DNA of 64,000 bases from Paenarthrobacter nitroguajacolicus (GCF_029952445.1 NZ_JAQPPK010000003.1:1-64000); one strand, 5' to 3'. Shown: positions 1-9,243, numbered from the stretch's first letter. Numbers and translations are program-made. The notes: generated by a model not told the origin, from the letters alone.

Positions 1-7
1 TACAAGG

Positions 8-125
8 GTTACGGCGGTCATAGCGTGGGGGAAACGCCCGGTCCCATTCCGAACCCGGAAGCTAAGACCCACAGCGCCGATGGTACTGCACCCGGGAGGG
101 TGTGGGAGAGTAGGACACCGCCGGA
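8..125 (+). rRNA. rrf: 5S ribosomal RNA
   Basis: The sequence is a complete 5S rRNA. It has the conserved internal stretch around CCATTCCGAACCCGGAAG, and the 5' GTTACGGCGG segment pairs with the 3' CCGCCGGAC segment to close helix I. It is the last gene of an rRNA operon whose 23S gene lies off the left edge. A strong hairpin follows within 15 bases. The exact ends are uncertain by a few bases. Confidence 0.96.
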
Positions 126-139
126 CAACCATTAAAGGC

Positions 140-171
140 GAGAGCCCCGACCACAGGTCGGGGCTCTCCCA
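140..171 (+). terminator. rRNA operon terminator hairpin
   Basis: A perfect 13-bp stem (AGAGCCCCGACC with its complement, plus one closing pair) encloses a 3-base loop just after the 5S gene. There is only a short T-containing tail. It also lies at the 3' end of the convergent patatin-like gene, so it may act in both directions. Confidence 0.85.
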
Positions 172-173
172 CT

Positions 174-1289
174 TTAAGCCGTGAAGCCAGACTCTTTCGC
201 AGAGTCAGGCCCGTTCACTATGCCAGCTCCTTTCTTCCAGAACCCTCCCAGCCCACCGGCCAGGGACATGCCCTGTTCGTAGCCGACACGCGCTGCGCTG
301 GGCCGTAGGGACAGGTCCATCGCGTTCATCCCGAACATGTACTCCGAGTTGCTGTCCGGGAAGACCGTATGAACCTGGCTGCCGCTTCCACGGAGGGCTT
401 CGACCTGCGCTTCCAGGTGCATTCCCCATTCGGGTGGCGTCCGTGTGCGCCCACCAAACGGGGAGAGCACCAGCACGCGGTCATACCCAAGTGCAAGGTC
501 GGCGTTCTCCGCATTGGTCCGGTAACCGCCGTCGATGTACTGGTTACTGCCGATGCTGTAGGCGAAGCCGCTGGCGCAGCTCGCAGCAACGGCGTCCGCC
601 AGGTCCACGCCGCTGTAGCGGTCAAAGACCACTGATTGCCCGGTCCTTGCGTCTACCGCTGTGAGGAGCACGGCACGCTCCGGCCACTCCTGCCGGGGGA
701 GCCGGCCAGCGACGGTTGCCCGCCACTTTCTGCTGGGTTCGTCCATTGCGGCTGCCCTGTCGAGTGCTGCTGCGCCCATGTTGCGGCGCATGTCGGCCAT
801 GTCCAGCGCGGCGTCCAGGATCTTTGCCGTTCGGTCCATGTGTTCGGTCACGGACCTGTTGTTGTGAGGGTTGGGGCCTCCGGTCCTGGAACCCGTAGCG
901 CTGGGACCGGCTTGCCCGGACCCCGCCTGCCCGGAACCTGACGCTCCCGAGCCCGGTTCCGCCGTCGTCCGTGGGGGCCGCATTACCGGCTGGAGGGTGG
1001 CATTGAACAGTTCGCCGGGTGCGGCTCCGGTGATCTGGGCTGCCGCGGTAGCTCCTGCCGAGGTGCCTATGGTGAGGTCGGCGGCTGTGACGTCCACTCC
1101 GCCGTCGAAGAGTCCGGCGACGACGCCGATGAGCCACGCGTTGCCTGTGGACCCGCCTCCGCCCAGGACCAGAGCCCGCTCGCCCCTGGGGATGCGCAGC
1201 GAGGCGTCAATGGTTGGCTGGTTCTGCACGGCCAGCGATGGTTTGGGCGCGGGAGGTGCAGGCAAAGGTGAAGAAGTTGGTGTGTTCAT
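174..1289 (-). CDS. patatin-like phospholipase family protein
   Basis: Predicted serine acyl hydrolase of the patatin family, 371 aa. The glycine-rich oxyanion loop GGGGSTG is at about residues 43-49. The nucleophile elbow GTSAG gives Ser77, and a DGG motif supplies the dyad Asp at about residue 253. No signal peptide is seen, so it is probably cytoplasmic or membrane-associated. About residues 108-150 form a Gly/Ser/Gln-rich low-complexity insert (SGASGSGQAGSGQAG) between the nucleophile region and the rest of the domain. The start has an AAAGG site 9 bases upstream. A 17-codon ORF with a much stronger SD lies 51 bases upstream on the same strand. The substrate cannot be told from sequence. 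Confidence 0.85.
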   Translation of the reverse strand: MNTPTSSPLPAPPAPKPSLAVQNQPTIDASLRIPRGERALVLGGGGSTGNAWLIGVVAGLFDGGVDVTAADLTIGTSAGATAAAQITGAAPGELFNATLQPVMRPPRTTAEPGSGASGSGQAGSGQAGPSATGSRTGGPNPHNNRSVTEHMDRTAKILDAALDMADMRRNMGAAALDRAAAMDEPSRKWRATVAGRLPRQEWPERAVLLTAVDARTGQSVVFDRYSGVDLADAVAASCASGFAYSIGSNQYIDGGYRTNAENADLALGYDRVLVLSPFGGRTRTPPEWGMHLEAQVEALRGSGSQVHTVFPDSNSEYMFGMNAMDLSLRPSAARVGYEQGMSLAGGLGGFWKKGAGIVNGPDSAKESGFTA

Positions 1290-1340
1290 GGGAGATGCCT
1301 TTCGCGATATGCGTATCAGGCGCTCCGGGGCGCGGCTGGC

Positions 1341-1394
1341 TTAGCCGCGGGATCGTGGACTGCAGGGAGCGCCCACTGTGGATACTGCGTTCAT
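1341..1394 (-). CDS. 17-aa leader ORF upstream of the patatin-like gene
   Basis: A short ORF starts with ATG and reads MNAVSTVGAPCSPRSRG before TAA. It has a near-ideal SD (GGAGGTGA) 5 bases before the start, the best in this part of the window, and ends 51 bases before the lipase gene. The position suits a leader peptide or translational coupling device. It contains one cysteine followed by Ser-Pro-Arg-Ser-Arg. Translation and any regulatory role are inferred only. Confidence 0.45.
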   Translation of the reverse strand: MNAVSTVGAPCSPRSRG

Positions 1395-1716
1395 GGGTCT
1401 CACCTCCTGTCCAAAGATCACGATCACCGGAAAGTTACCACCCCGGGATACCGGTGCGCAATGGCAGTTGCCCAGGAAGCCACACCGGGAAACTGCCCCT
1501 TTTCCGATCGATCCTTCCGCGAATCCACCGCCGTAGGGTACGCCAACGGCTTAAAGGGCTCCCAAAAAGCCCTGAAATCCGGTGATTTTGGTCAAAAAGG
1601 CGCGGAAACACGCGGAATTTGCTGGCCATGACAGCCCAAGCTGGTAAGTTTTCGAACAGTGGCTTGCTCGCATTCCGCTTGAAAGCTCAAAAACGTATGA
1701 GTCCAGGAGGACGTAA
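1395..1716. other. intergenic region between divergent lipase leader and HU gene
   Basis: About 320 bases hold no convincing ORF. The right end carries the HU ribosome-binding site (AGGAGG at 1705-1710). A short GGGCTCCCAAAAAGCCCT hairpin lies near 1556. Both divergent promoters should be here, but no clear -35/-10 pair could be assigned by eye. Confidence 0.5.
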
Positions 1717-2004
1717 ATGGCTAAGAACCGTAGTGAACTCGTTGCAGAGGTAGCAGGCAAGGCTGGCACCAGCCAGGCAGCAGTCAACTCCGTGCTCGAT
1801 GCACTGTTCGAAGTTTTCGAGACTTCTGTCGCCGCTGGCGAGAAGATCACCATCCCGGGCTGGCTCGCCGTTGAGCGCACCGACCGTGCAGCTCGCACCG
1901 GCCGCAACCCGCAGACCGGCGAAACCATCCAGATCGCAGCCGGCCACAGCGTCAAGCTGACCGCTGGCTCCAAGCTGAAGGCAGCCGTCGCCAAGAAGAA
2001 GTAA
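1717..2004 (+). CDS. hup: DNA-binding protein HU
   Basis: Histone-like nucleoid protein of 95 aa, the usual length for a short bacterial HU. The N-terminal dimerisation helices (KNRSELVAEVAGKAG) and the beta-arm region with the conserved GRNPQTGE motif (about residues 67-74) are intact. The C-terminus is lysine-rich (KLKAAVAKKK), but the long Lys/Ala tail of mycobacterial HupB is absent. It is a single gene with a strong SD (AGGAGG, 6 bases before ATG) and its own terminator, which fits high expression. Confidence 0.97.
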   Translation: MAKNRSELVAEVAGKAGTSQAAVNSVLDALFEVFETSVAAGEKITIPGWLAVERTDRAARTGRNPQTGETIQIAAGHSVKLTAGSKLKAAVAKKK

Positions 2005-2020
2005 CTTCTTCGGCACACGC

Positions 2021-2060
2021 CTTGAAGGGGCGGCAACCTGATGGTTGCCGCCCCTTCTTC
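2021..2060 (+). terminator. rho-independent terminator of HU gene
   Basis: A perfect 14-bp stem (AAGGGGCGGCAACC and complement) with a TGAT loop lies 20 bases after the HU stop and is followed by CTTCTTTG. Confidence 0.9.
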
Positions 2061-2127
2061 TTTGAGTTAATGCACATAGCGCACCTTTCGATTCGCAGCC
2101 CGGCGACAGGTAGCGGACAATGGATAG

Positions 2128-4350
2128 GTGCCATCAGCAAGAAGTTCCGCAACTGCCCCTTCGTCTCCTCCCAAGCCGGGAGCGCGTGGAGGCTCAACAG
2201 TCGCGGGGATTTCCCTCCCCTGGCAATTGGCGGGGTTGGCGGTTCTGTTCGTCGCCCTCGCAGGGGCATTGATTTTCTCCGGTGCCTCAGCGGCCCGCCA
2301 GGTGTCAGACCCCGGCGCCCTGGTCAGATGGGGCCTTCCTGTTGCCAAGGCTATCCACAACGTATCCGTGGCCACCGTAGTTGGCGGCCTGATCTTTGCC
2401 GTGGGCATCCTGCCAAAGAACCTTGGCGGATCCCGGTCCCGCGAGAAGGACGCTGACGCGCCCGAGCATCCTGCGTTTGCCAGGGCCCTCGCGGTGGCCG
2501 CTGCCGCCGGTGCGGCATGGACTTTGTCCGCAGTGGCAGTCCTTGTCCTGACGTACGCGGATGTCGCCGGACAAGCACTCTCCGGGGATGCCGAGTTCAC
2601 GCGTTCCCTGGTCTATTTCATGACGGACATCGAAACCGGCAAGGCGTGGCTCGCTGTCACCATCATTGCAGCGGTAGTCACCACGGCCCTGTTCGGGGTC
2701 CGTTCCCTGACCGGTTTGGCGTTCACGCTCGTCCTGGCGCTGATCGGGTTGATTCCCACGGCGCTTATCGGCCACTCCTCCAGTTCAAGCGACCATGAAG
2801 GCGCCATCAATTCCCTGGGCCTCCACTTGGTGGGCGTATCCACCTGGGTGGGCGGCATCATCATGCTCGCGGTCCTGTCCGGTATCCTCACCGGCTCGCG
2901 GAGCAAGGGCACGCCGGACATCACTGAGCAGACCCTCCGACGCTTCTCGTCCTTGGCAGGCTTCGCGTTCGTCCTGGTTTTCGCCTCCGGTGTCATCAAC
3001 GCAGCTATCAGGGTCACCAACCCCGCGGACCTCTTCGGCTCCGCCTACGGCCAAATCATTGTGGCCAAGGCACTAGCCACATTGGTGCTGGGTGGCATCG
3101 GCTTCATGCACCGTCAGTGGGTTATCCCGCAGCTTGGCAAGAACGGTTCCATGTCTGCCCGCCGGGTGCTGTGGCAATTGGTCCTGGTTGAACTGCTGGT
3201 GATGGGTGCGACGTCGGGACTCGCCGTTGCACTCGGACGCTCGGCTCCGCCGCAGCCCACCACATACGCGCCTGACGCTTCGCCGTCGTTCATCCTGTCG
3301 GGATACGAGTTGCCCCCGGAACTGACCCCTGTGCGCTGGTTGACCGAATGGCGCTTTGACTGGCTCTGGGTGGGGGTCGCACTGTTTGGTGCTGTCTCCT
3401 ACTTCATGGGCATCGTCAAGGTTCGCCGGCGCGGAGACAAGTGGTCCGTGTTCCGGACCGTCAACTGGGTCATCGGCCTGATGGTCCTGACCTACATCAC
3501 CTCGGGGCCGCCCGCTGTGTACGGCCGCGTGCTGTTCTCTGCGCACATGGTGGACCACATGGCCCTCACCATGGTGGCCCCCATCTTCCTGGTCCTCGGC
3601 GCTCCGGTAACGCTGGCGCTGCGTGCACTCCCGTCCCGGGGCGAGGGCGCCCATGGTTCGCGTGGCCTGCGGGAATGGCTGCTGTTGTTCGTGCACTCCC
3701 GGTTCTCCCAGCTTGTCACCCACCCCCTGTTCGCAGCGGCGAACTTCGCGGGTTCGATCGTCTTGTTCTACTACTCGGACCTATTTGGCCTGGCCATGCG
3801 CGAGCACGTCGGCCACGAGCTCATGAACCTGCACTTCCTGCTGACCGGATACATCTTTGTCCTGAGCATGATCGGCAGCGACCCTTTGCCGCGGCGTGCG
3901 CCGTATCCAATGCGGCTGCTGCTCCTGCTGGCAACCATGGGCTTCCACGCATTCTTCGGAGTGTCCATCATGGGCGGCACCGGCCTGCTCGCTGCCGACT
4001 ACTTCGGCAACCTGGGCCGTGCCTGGGGCCCCTCGGCACTGGGAGACCAGCAACTGGGCGGTGCGGTTGCCTGGGGCATTGGCGAAATTCCCACCTTGTT
4101 GGTCGCTATCGGGGTGGCAGTCATGTGGTCCCGGTCCGACGAACGGGAGAAACGCCGCGTAGATCGTGCGGCGGACAGGAATAACGACGCCGATCTCAGT
4201 GCTTACAACGATATGTTTGCCCGCCTGGCCGAGCGCGATGCGAAGCTTGCAGGCCGCACTGCCGGAGCAACAACAGCGGCCCCGGCCGAACGCCCCACAA
4301 ACGACAATGCCGGGCAGACTGACCCGAACACCAAGCTGGAAGGACGCTGA
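2128..4350 (+). CDS. fused CopD / cytochrome c oxidase assembly factor CtaG membrane protein
   Basis: Polytopic membrane protein of 740 aa. The N-terminal half (about residues 30-370) is the CopD copper-resistance domain. The C-terminal half (about 400-670) is a CtaG/Caa3-type oxidase assembly domain with conserved His motifs such as HMVDHM and HELMNLHF. It is expected to move or deliver copper at the cytoplasmic membrane for cytochrome oxidase maturation. The start is GTG at 2128, with only a weak GGA before it. The C-terminal ~70 residues are hydrophilic. The stop overlaps the next gene's ATG by one base, so the two are translationally coupled. This fused form is common in actinobacteria. 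Confidence 0.92.
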   Translation: MPSARSSATAPSSPPKPGARGGSTVAGISLPWQLAGLAVLFVALAGALIFSGASAARQVSDPGALVRWGLPVAKAIHNVSVATVVGGLIFAVGILPKNLGGSRSREKDADAPEHPAFARALAVAAAAGAAWTLSAVAVLVLTYADVAGQALSGDAEFTRSLVYFMTDIETGKAWLAVTIIAAVVTTALFGVRSLTGLAFTLVLALIGLIPTALIGHSSSSSDHEGAINSLGLHLVGVSTWVGGIIMLAVLSGILTGSRSKGTPDITEQTLRRFSSLAGFAFVLVFASGVINAAIRVTNPADLFGSAYGQIIVAKALATLVLGGIGFMHRQWVIPQLGKNGSMSARRVLWQLVLVELLVMGATSGLAVALGRSAPPQPTTYAPDASPSFILSGYELPPELTPVRWLTEWRFDWLWVGVALFGAVSYFMGIVKVRRRGDKWSVFRTVNWVIGLMVLTYITSGPPAVYGRVLFSAHMVDHMALTMVAPIFLVLGAPVTLALRALPSRGEGAHGSRGLREWLLLFVHSRFSQLVTHPLFAAANFAGSIVLFYYSDLFGLAMREHVGHELMNLHFLLTGYIFVLSMIGSDPLPRRAPYPMRLLLLLATMGFHAFFGVSIMGGTGLLAADYFGNLGRAWGPSALGDQQLGGAVAWGIGEIPTLLVAIGVAVMWSRSDEREKRRVDRAADRNNDADLSAYNDMFARLAERDAKLAGRTAGATTAAPAERPTNDNAGQTDPNTKLEGR

Positions 4351-6323
4351 TGAGCGAAACCGTACGTACCCAACACCGGGTCCGGGCCTCCGAACTCGAG
4401 GGCCGCGGCTGGCTCAATACCGGTGGTAAGTCCCTGGACCTCGAGTCCCTGCGCGGCAAGATCGTGCTTCTCGATTTCTGGACCTTCTGCTGCATCAACT
4501 GCCTGCACGTGCTGGATGAGTTGCGTCCACTGGAGGAAAAGTACGCGGACGTCCTGGTGACGGTCGGCGTGCATTCGCCAAAATTCGAGCACGAGGCAGA
4601 CCCCGTCGCCTTGGCATCAGCGGTTGAACGCTACGAGATCCACCACCCGGTCCTTGATGACCCGGAACTTGCTACGTGGAAGGCCTACACCGCCCGTGCC
4701 TGGCCTACTTTGGTGGTGGTGGATCCCGAGGGCTACATCGTGGCGCACCTTTCCGGTGAGGGCCACGCAGACGGCCTCGCAGTGTTACTTGAAGAACTCG
4801 TCGCCGAACACGAAGCCAAGGGGACCCTCCACCGCGGTGACGGTCCGTACGTAGCCCCGGTGCCGACGTCGGGAACCCTGCGGTTCCCTGGCAAGGCAAC
4901 CCAGCTCGCCAACGGCAACTACCTTGTAGTGGATTCCGGCCACCACCGTTTGGTGGAGTTGCGCCCCGACCTCGAAACCGTCGAGCGCGTCATCGGGTCC
5001 GGCACCAAGGGTTACCTGGATGGGCAATCCGAAATCGCGCAGTTCAACGAGCCCCAAGGCGTAACGCTGCTGCCGTCGGAGCTGGCTTGGAAGCTCGGTT
5101 ACGACGCCGTTGTGGCCGACACGGTCAACCATCGCCTCCGCGGCGTGACGCTCAGCTCCGGTTACGTCCAGACCATTGCAGGCAACGGCGTGCAGCGGCT
5201 CCTTGACACCGGTCCCGCCCGGGTCACCGACTCCGGCGCCGGCACCTGGTCCGAACACCACGACGACGGCCCGGCTGACTTCGCGGCGGACGCCGTGGAC
5301 GTTGGGGCATTGGGCTTGGGGACTGAAGTTTCCCTGTCGTCGCCCTGGGACGTGGTCTGGAGCGAAAAGCTGCAGAAGGTTGTCATCGCGATGGCCGGAA
5401 CCCACCAGATCTTCGTTTTCGACCCGCTGGCCAACGAGGTTTCCATTCTCGCCGGCTCCGGGCTCGAAGGCCTTCTGGATGGCAAGGCCGAGGAAGCATG
5501 GTTTGCGCAATCCTCCGGCCTGGCCATCGATGGTGAAGACAACATCTGGGTAGCCGACTCGGAGACGTCTTCCCTGCGCCGCCTCGTGGTCAGCGACTCC
5601 GGCGTAACGGTTGAAACCGCGGTAGGCAAGGGCTTGTTCGATTTCGGCTTCCGTGACGGCGAGGCAGCTGTTGCCCGTTTGCAGCACCCGCTGGGTGTGA
5701 CGGTGCTGCCGGACAACTCCGTGGCCATCGCCGACACCTACAACGGGGCTGTGCGCCGCTACGACCCCGCCACCAAGTCCGTCTCCACCTTGGCCAGGGG
5801 CCTCGCTGAGCCGAGCGACGTGGTGGTGGTCCAAGTGGAAGGCAGCGATCCGCTGCTGGTGGTGGTGGAGTCCAACAAGCACCAGCTTGTCCTGGTGCCG
5901 ATCCCCAAGGAAGCCCAGCAAGTGGACGAGGGCGCATCCCAGACGCACCGCCCGAAGAGTCCGGTGGCGCCCGGCACCCTTGAGCTTGCCGTCCGTTTCA
6001 AGGCTCCCACCGGGCAAAAGCTCGATGACCGTTGGGGCGACCCCACCCAGATGAAGATTTCCTCCACCCCGCCTGAGCTGCTGGTGTCCGGCGGCGGAAC
6101 GTCGGTAGGGCTGCTGCGCACGCTGGAACTCTCGGCAGACGTTCCGGAAGGCATCCTGCACATCACCGCGCGTGCTGCCGCGTGTGATGGGCCGGAGACT
6201 GAAGACGGTGAAATCCCTGACCACGCAGCCTGCCACCTGTACCAGCAGGATTGGGGCATTCCGGTGATCCTGCGGGCCGATGGCGAGTCCGAGCTGGTGC
6301 TCGACCTCCGCGGCATGGACTAA
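4350..6323 (+). CDS. thioredoxin-like / NHL-repeat protein (NHLRC2-like)
   Basis: A 657-aa protein with an N-terminal thioredoxin-fold domain (about residues 15-150). Its active-site region, WTFCCINCLHVL, contains the CxxC pair as CINC. NHL beta-propeller repeats follow at about 165-490, then a C-terminal beta-rich domain. This is the architecture of the NHLRC2 family, whose bacterial role is not established. There is no signal peptide, so it is probably cytoplasmic. It overlaps the CopD-CtaG gene by one base and probably forms an operon with it, suggesting a link to copper or thiol redox chemistry. A hairpin follows the stop. Confidence 0.9.
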   Translation: MSETVRTQHRVRASELEGRGWLNTGGKSLDLESLRGKIVLLDFWTFCCINCLHVLDELRPLEEKYADVLVTVGVHSPKFEHEADPVALASAVERYEIHHPVLDDPELATWKAYTARAWPTLVVVDPEGYIVAHLSGEGHADGLAVLLEELVAEHEAKGTLHRGDGPYVAPVPTSGTLRFPGKATQLANGNYLVVDSGHHRLVELRPDLETVERVIGSGTKGYLDGQSEIAQFNEPQGVTLLPSELAWKLGYDAVVADTVNHRLRGVTLSSGYVQTIAGNGVQRLLDTGPARVTDSGAGTWSEHHDDGPADFAADAVDVGALGLGTEVSLSSPWDVVWSEKLQKVVIAMAGTHQIFVFDPLANEVSILAGSGLEGLLDGKAEEAWFAQSSGLAIDGEDNIWVADSETSSLRRLVVSDSGVTVETAVGKGLFDFGFRDGEAAVARLQHPLGVTVLPDNSVAIADTYNGAVRRYDPATKSVSTLARGLAEPSDVVVVQVEGSDPLLVVVESNKHQLVLVPIPKEAQQVDEGASQTHRPKSPVAPGTLELAVRFKAPTGQKLDDRWGDPTQMKISSTPPELLVSGGGTSVGLLRTLELSADVPEGILHITARAAACDGPETEDGEIPDHAACHLYQQDWGIPVILRADGESELVLDLRGMD

Positions 6324-6336
6324 GCGGCAGCCAGCC

Positions 6337-6361
6337 GTCCCTGGGCCATAGGCCCAGGGAC
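6337..6361. terminator. hairpin between convergent genes
   Basis: A perfect 11-bp GC-rich stem (GTCCCTGGGCC and complement) with a 3-base loop sits between the NHL gene and the convergent gene at 6378. No T-run follows on either strand, but position and strength suit a bidirectional terminator. Confidence 0.65.
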
Positions 6362-6377
6362 CAGGGCAACTACGTGG

Positions 6378-7376
6378 CTAGAACGCCAACAAAGGCGTAA
6401 CCGTCACAGTGTCGCCGCTGACGTCCAGCTGGGTAGTGAAACTGAAGTCGTGTTCCACGTTGAGGTCATTCACGAGCCCGGTAAAGAGGTTGACCTCGCG
6501 GGCGGTCAACGTGGCCTTGCCGTTCAAAGGAGCAACCACCCATTTGCCGCCGAACGGTTCGATGGTGATCTTGGGGTACTCCGTAATGGCCCACTTGATG
6601 GTTCCGTCCACAACACGGGCGTTGCTCACGTGGTAGAACGGGCAATCCGGCTGGAGACGCTGCTGCTCGGTGGCCTGGGCTGCGCAGGTATCCAGGAACT
6701 CGCGGACCTTGCCTGCCACGGCGTCGTTCATGGCCTTGGTGGAGCGGGTCTGCAGGTTCAGGGGAGCCTGGCCGCCATCCCGCGTGGCCACCAGCGCGGA
6801 GGTTGCAGGGGCTTCGAAGTAGGTGCCGTTCAGGCTGGCTTCGTACTTGCCCGGGAAGAACACAGCAAACGTATTGCGGCCGTTGGGCATATTGACGGGC
6901 ACACCGTTGAGGGTGGCTTCGCTGGAGTTCACCACGGTGACGTCAATGGTGGGCAGCGTGGTGGGAACGAACGCCCATTTGGCGAAGAACAGCCATTGGG
7001 TCCCGGTCCGTTCCATGAGGAATTCCGTGTGGAGCCGGCTGCCGTCCAGGGTGTAGTCCACCGGGACGGAAACCCGGCTGCTGCCGCGCGACTCCGGGTT
7101 TCCCACTTTCACGTCGGACATCCTGGACGCGGCTGTTTGCAGGGCGGTCCCGTCCAGCATGGCAGCGTTGGCGCTGGGCACTTTGGCACGCAGGAGCCCT
7201 AGCGCTTCTTCGCCGTCGCCGTCCTGCAGCGCCTGCAAATACTCCTTGACTGGCTGCTGTGGACTGGCCACGGAGGAGCTCACCAAGTTGATGCAGACGA
7301 TCGCTCCGGCGGCAGCAAGCATCAGACCGAGCAGCCATCCGGCTGCGGTCTTGACGAACGCTTGACTCAACTGCAC
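6378..7376 (-). CDS. membrane-anchored hypothetical protein
   Basis: Not recognised as a named family. The 332-aa product has one N-terminal hydrophobic segment (about residues 10-35, WLLGLMLAAAGAIVCINLV), which should act as an uncleaved anchor, and an extracytoplasmic remainder. About residues 40-130 (VKEYLQALQDGDGEEALGLL) resemble the NTF2-like or DUF4878-type folds found in secreted actinobacterial proteins, but the match is loose. GTG is chosen as start because AAAGGGC precedes it. It is transcribed alone, convergent with the NHL gene. Confidence 0.75.
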   Translation of the reverse strand: MQLSQAFVKTAAGWLLGLMLAAAGAIVCINLVSSSVASPQQPVKEYLQALQDGDGEEALGLLRAKVPSANAAMLDGTALQTAASRMSDVKVGNPESRGSSRVSVPVDYTLDGSRLHTEFLMERTGTQWLFFAKWAFVPTTLPTIDVTVVNSSEATLNGVPVNMPNGRNTFAVFFPGKYEASLNGTYFEAPATSALVATRDGGQAPLNLQTRSTKAMNDAVAGKVREFLDTCAAQATEQQRLQPDCPFYHVSNARVVDGTIKWAITEYPKITIEPFGGKWVVAPLNGKATLTAREVNLFTGLVNDLNVEHDFSFTTQLDVSGDTVTVTPLLAF

Positions 7377-7459
7377 GCCCTTTACGTTACCTGCCGCAGC
7401 AGCCCCTGCCGTGCAGGAGGGACGCGTATGTGACGTTTATCCGGCGTTTGGAGAAGCCC

Positions 7460-7498
7460 GACGCCGGGTGGCAGCAGGCGGTGCCGCCACCCGGCGTC
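7460..7498 (-). terminator. terminator of the HerA-like gene
   Basis: A perfect 13-bp stem (GACGCCGGGTGGC and complement) with a 13-base loop lies just downstream of the HerA-like stop codon on the minus strand. Confidence 0.75.
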
Positions 7499-7521
7499 GT
7501 GGTTCAGGCAGCCCGCCGGAA

Positions 7522-9240
7522 CTAGCGTCGACGACGTGACGACGTGCCAAAAACTCCACGCATGAGATCCCTGCCGAGCTGGGTACCCATGGACCGGACC
7601 ATGCTCTTGAGGCCCCCACCCAGTGCTCCGCCGAGCGCGCCTGCGATGTCACCGAACATGCCGCTGTCCTGCGGCGCTTGCTGGGGAACAGGAAGGGGAG
7701 CAGGCGGTTCGGGGAAGGATTCGGGCGTCGTCGACGCAGGACGTGAACTGGGCCTTCCCAGGATTTCTTCCTCGATACGGCGCGCTTCAGCGTCGATGTC
7801 GGCTTGTGACGAGCCGGCCGGGACGCCCACCGAAGAGGGGACCGGCGGCAAGCCCGGAGCGGCATCGCCTGTAGGCGCCGCTGACTGGCCGTTGAGTTTC
7901 TCGTAGGCCGAAACATTGTCCACGGCGGTTCCGTACTTCGCCAGGAGGGAAGACGATGCAACGGTGCTTTTGATCAGTTCGTCCGTGCTGGGACCCATAA
8001 CGGATTCAGGCGCACGCAGCCGGGTCAAGGCAACGGGCGTGGGAGCGCCTTTCTCGTTCATGACAGTGATGACGGCCTCGCCGATTCCGGCCGAGGTGAG
8101 GGTTTCCTCGAGGTCGTAGTCGCTGACGGGGAAGGTGGAGACGGTGGCCTTCAAGGCCTTGGCGTCCTCCGGAGTGAAGGCGCGCAGGGCGTGCTGAACC
8201 CGGTTGGCCAACTGGCCAAGGACATCTGCCGGAACATCCTTGGGGGTCTGGGTGACGAAGAAAATGCCCACGCCCTTGGAACGGATCAGCCGGACGGTGG
8301 TGGTGATGGCGTCCAGGAATGCCTTGGACGCGTCGTTGAACAGCAGGTGGGCCTCATCCAGGAAGAACACGAGCTTGGGCTTGTCGAGGTCACCGGCTTC
8401 TGGAAGGTCCTCGAACAGATCGGCCAGGAGCCACATGAGGAACGTGGAGAACAGGAGGGGCTTGGTCTGCAGCGTGGGCAGTTCCAGGCAGCTGACCACG
8501 CCGCGGCCATCCGGTGCCGTGCGGAGCAGCTCGGCGGTATCGAACTCGGGTTCGCCGAAGAACTTCTCCATGCCCTGTGCTTCCAACCCAACAAGCTCAC
8601 GGAGGATCACGCCGGCAGTGGCTTTTGACAGTCCGCCCAGTTCAGCGAGTTCGGCCTTGCCTTCGTCCGAAGTGAGGAACTGGATCACGGCGCGGAGGTC
8701 CTTGAGGTCGATCAGTTCCAGGTTCTTCTGGTCCGCGAAGTGGAAGATCAGCTGGAGGCTGGACTCCTGGGTGTCGTTGAGGTCCATGATGCGGGAGAGC
8801 AGGATGGGTCCGAACGAGGTGATGGTGGCGCGGACTGGAATGCCGTTGCCGTCGCCGCCCAGGGAAAGGAACTCCACGGGAAAGTTCTTGGCTTGCCAGT
8901 CCTGCCCGAGCGCAGACGTACGAGCCGTCAGTTTCTCACTCCCGGTGGCCGGCGTCGCTAATCCGGACAGATCACCCTTGATGTCCGCGAGGAAAACCGG
9001 AACACCCGCCGTCGAGAGTTGTTCGGCGATCATGTGCAGCGTGACAGTCTTGCCGGTACCGGTGGCCCCGGCCACCAGGCCGTGCCGGTTCATCATGGCG
9101 AGCGGCAGGCGGACCTGGGCTTCCTTGTGGACTTCACCGTCCACGATCGCGGCACCCAGCTCGATGGTGGCACCTTGCAGGGTGTACCCCTGCTGGATGG
9201 TGGCGAGTTTTTCGGCAGTCGTTTTGTTGGCCATGCGCAT
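7522..9240 (-). CDS. HerA-like helicase C-terminal domain ATPase (DUF853/YjgR-type)
   Basis: P-loop ATPase of 572 aa. Walker A is GATGTGKT at about residues 58-65. The Walker B region is KLVFFLDEAHLLF, and a sensor-like FFVTQTPKDVP follows. This matches stand-alone HerA/FtsK-superfamily proteins of the DUF853 (YjgR) type, whose role is unclear. After about residue 440 comes a Pro/Ser-rich linker and a short basic tail ending SSRRRR. Start options are ATG at 9240 or 9234, and neither has a strong SD. The upstream acetyltransferase gene ends 3 bases before it, so the two may be cotranscribed. Confidence 0.88.
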   Translation of the reverse strand: MRMANKTTAEKLATIQQGYTLQGATIELGAAIVDGEVHKEAQVRLPLAMMNRHGLVAGATGTGKTVTLHMIAEQLSTAGVPVFLADIKGDLSGLATPATGSEKLTARTSALGQDWQAKNFPVEFLSLGGDGNGIPVRATITSFGPILLSRIMDLNDTQESSLQLIFHFADQKNLELIDLKDLRAVIQFLTSDEGKAELAELGGLSKATAGVILRELVGLEAQGMEKFFGEPEFDTAELLRTAPDGRGVVSCLELPTLQTKPLLFSTFLMWLLADLFEDLPEAGDLDKPKLVFFLDEAHLLFNDASKAFLDAITTTVRLIRSKGVGIFFVTQTPKDVPADVLGQLANRVQHALRAFTPEDAKALKATVSTFPVSDYDLEETLTSAGIGEAVITVMNEKGAPTPVALTRLRAPESVMGPSTDELIKSTVASSSLLAKYGTAVDNVSAYEKLNGQSAAPTGDAAPGLPPVPSSVGVPAGSSQADIDAEARRIEEEILGRPSSRPASTTPESFPEPPAPLPVPQQAPQDSGMFGDIAGALGGALGGGLKSMVRSMGTQLGRDLMRGVFGTSSRRRR

Positions 9241-9243
9241 AGC

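Noticed and set aside
4785..6236. 483-codon ORF antisense to the thioredoxin-NHL gene
   Set aside because: It is a shadow produced by high-GC codon bias; the translation is rich in Arg, Gly, Val and His without motifs, while the sense frame has clear family blocks.
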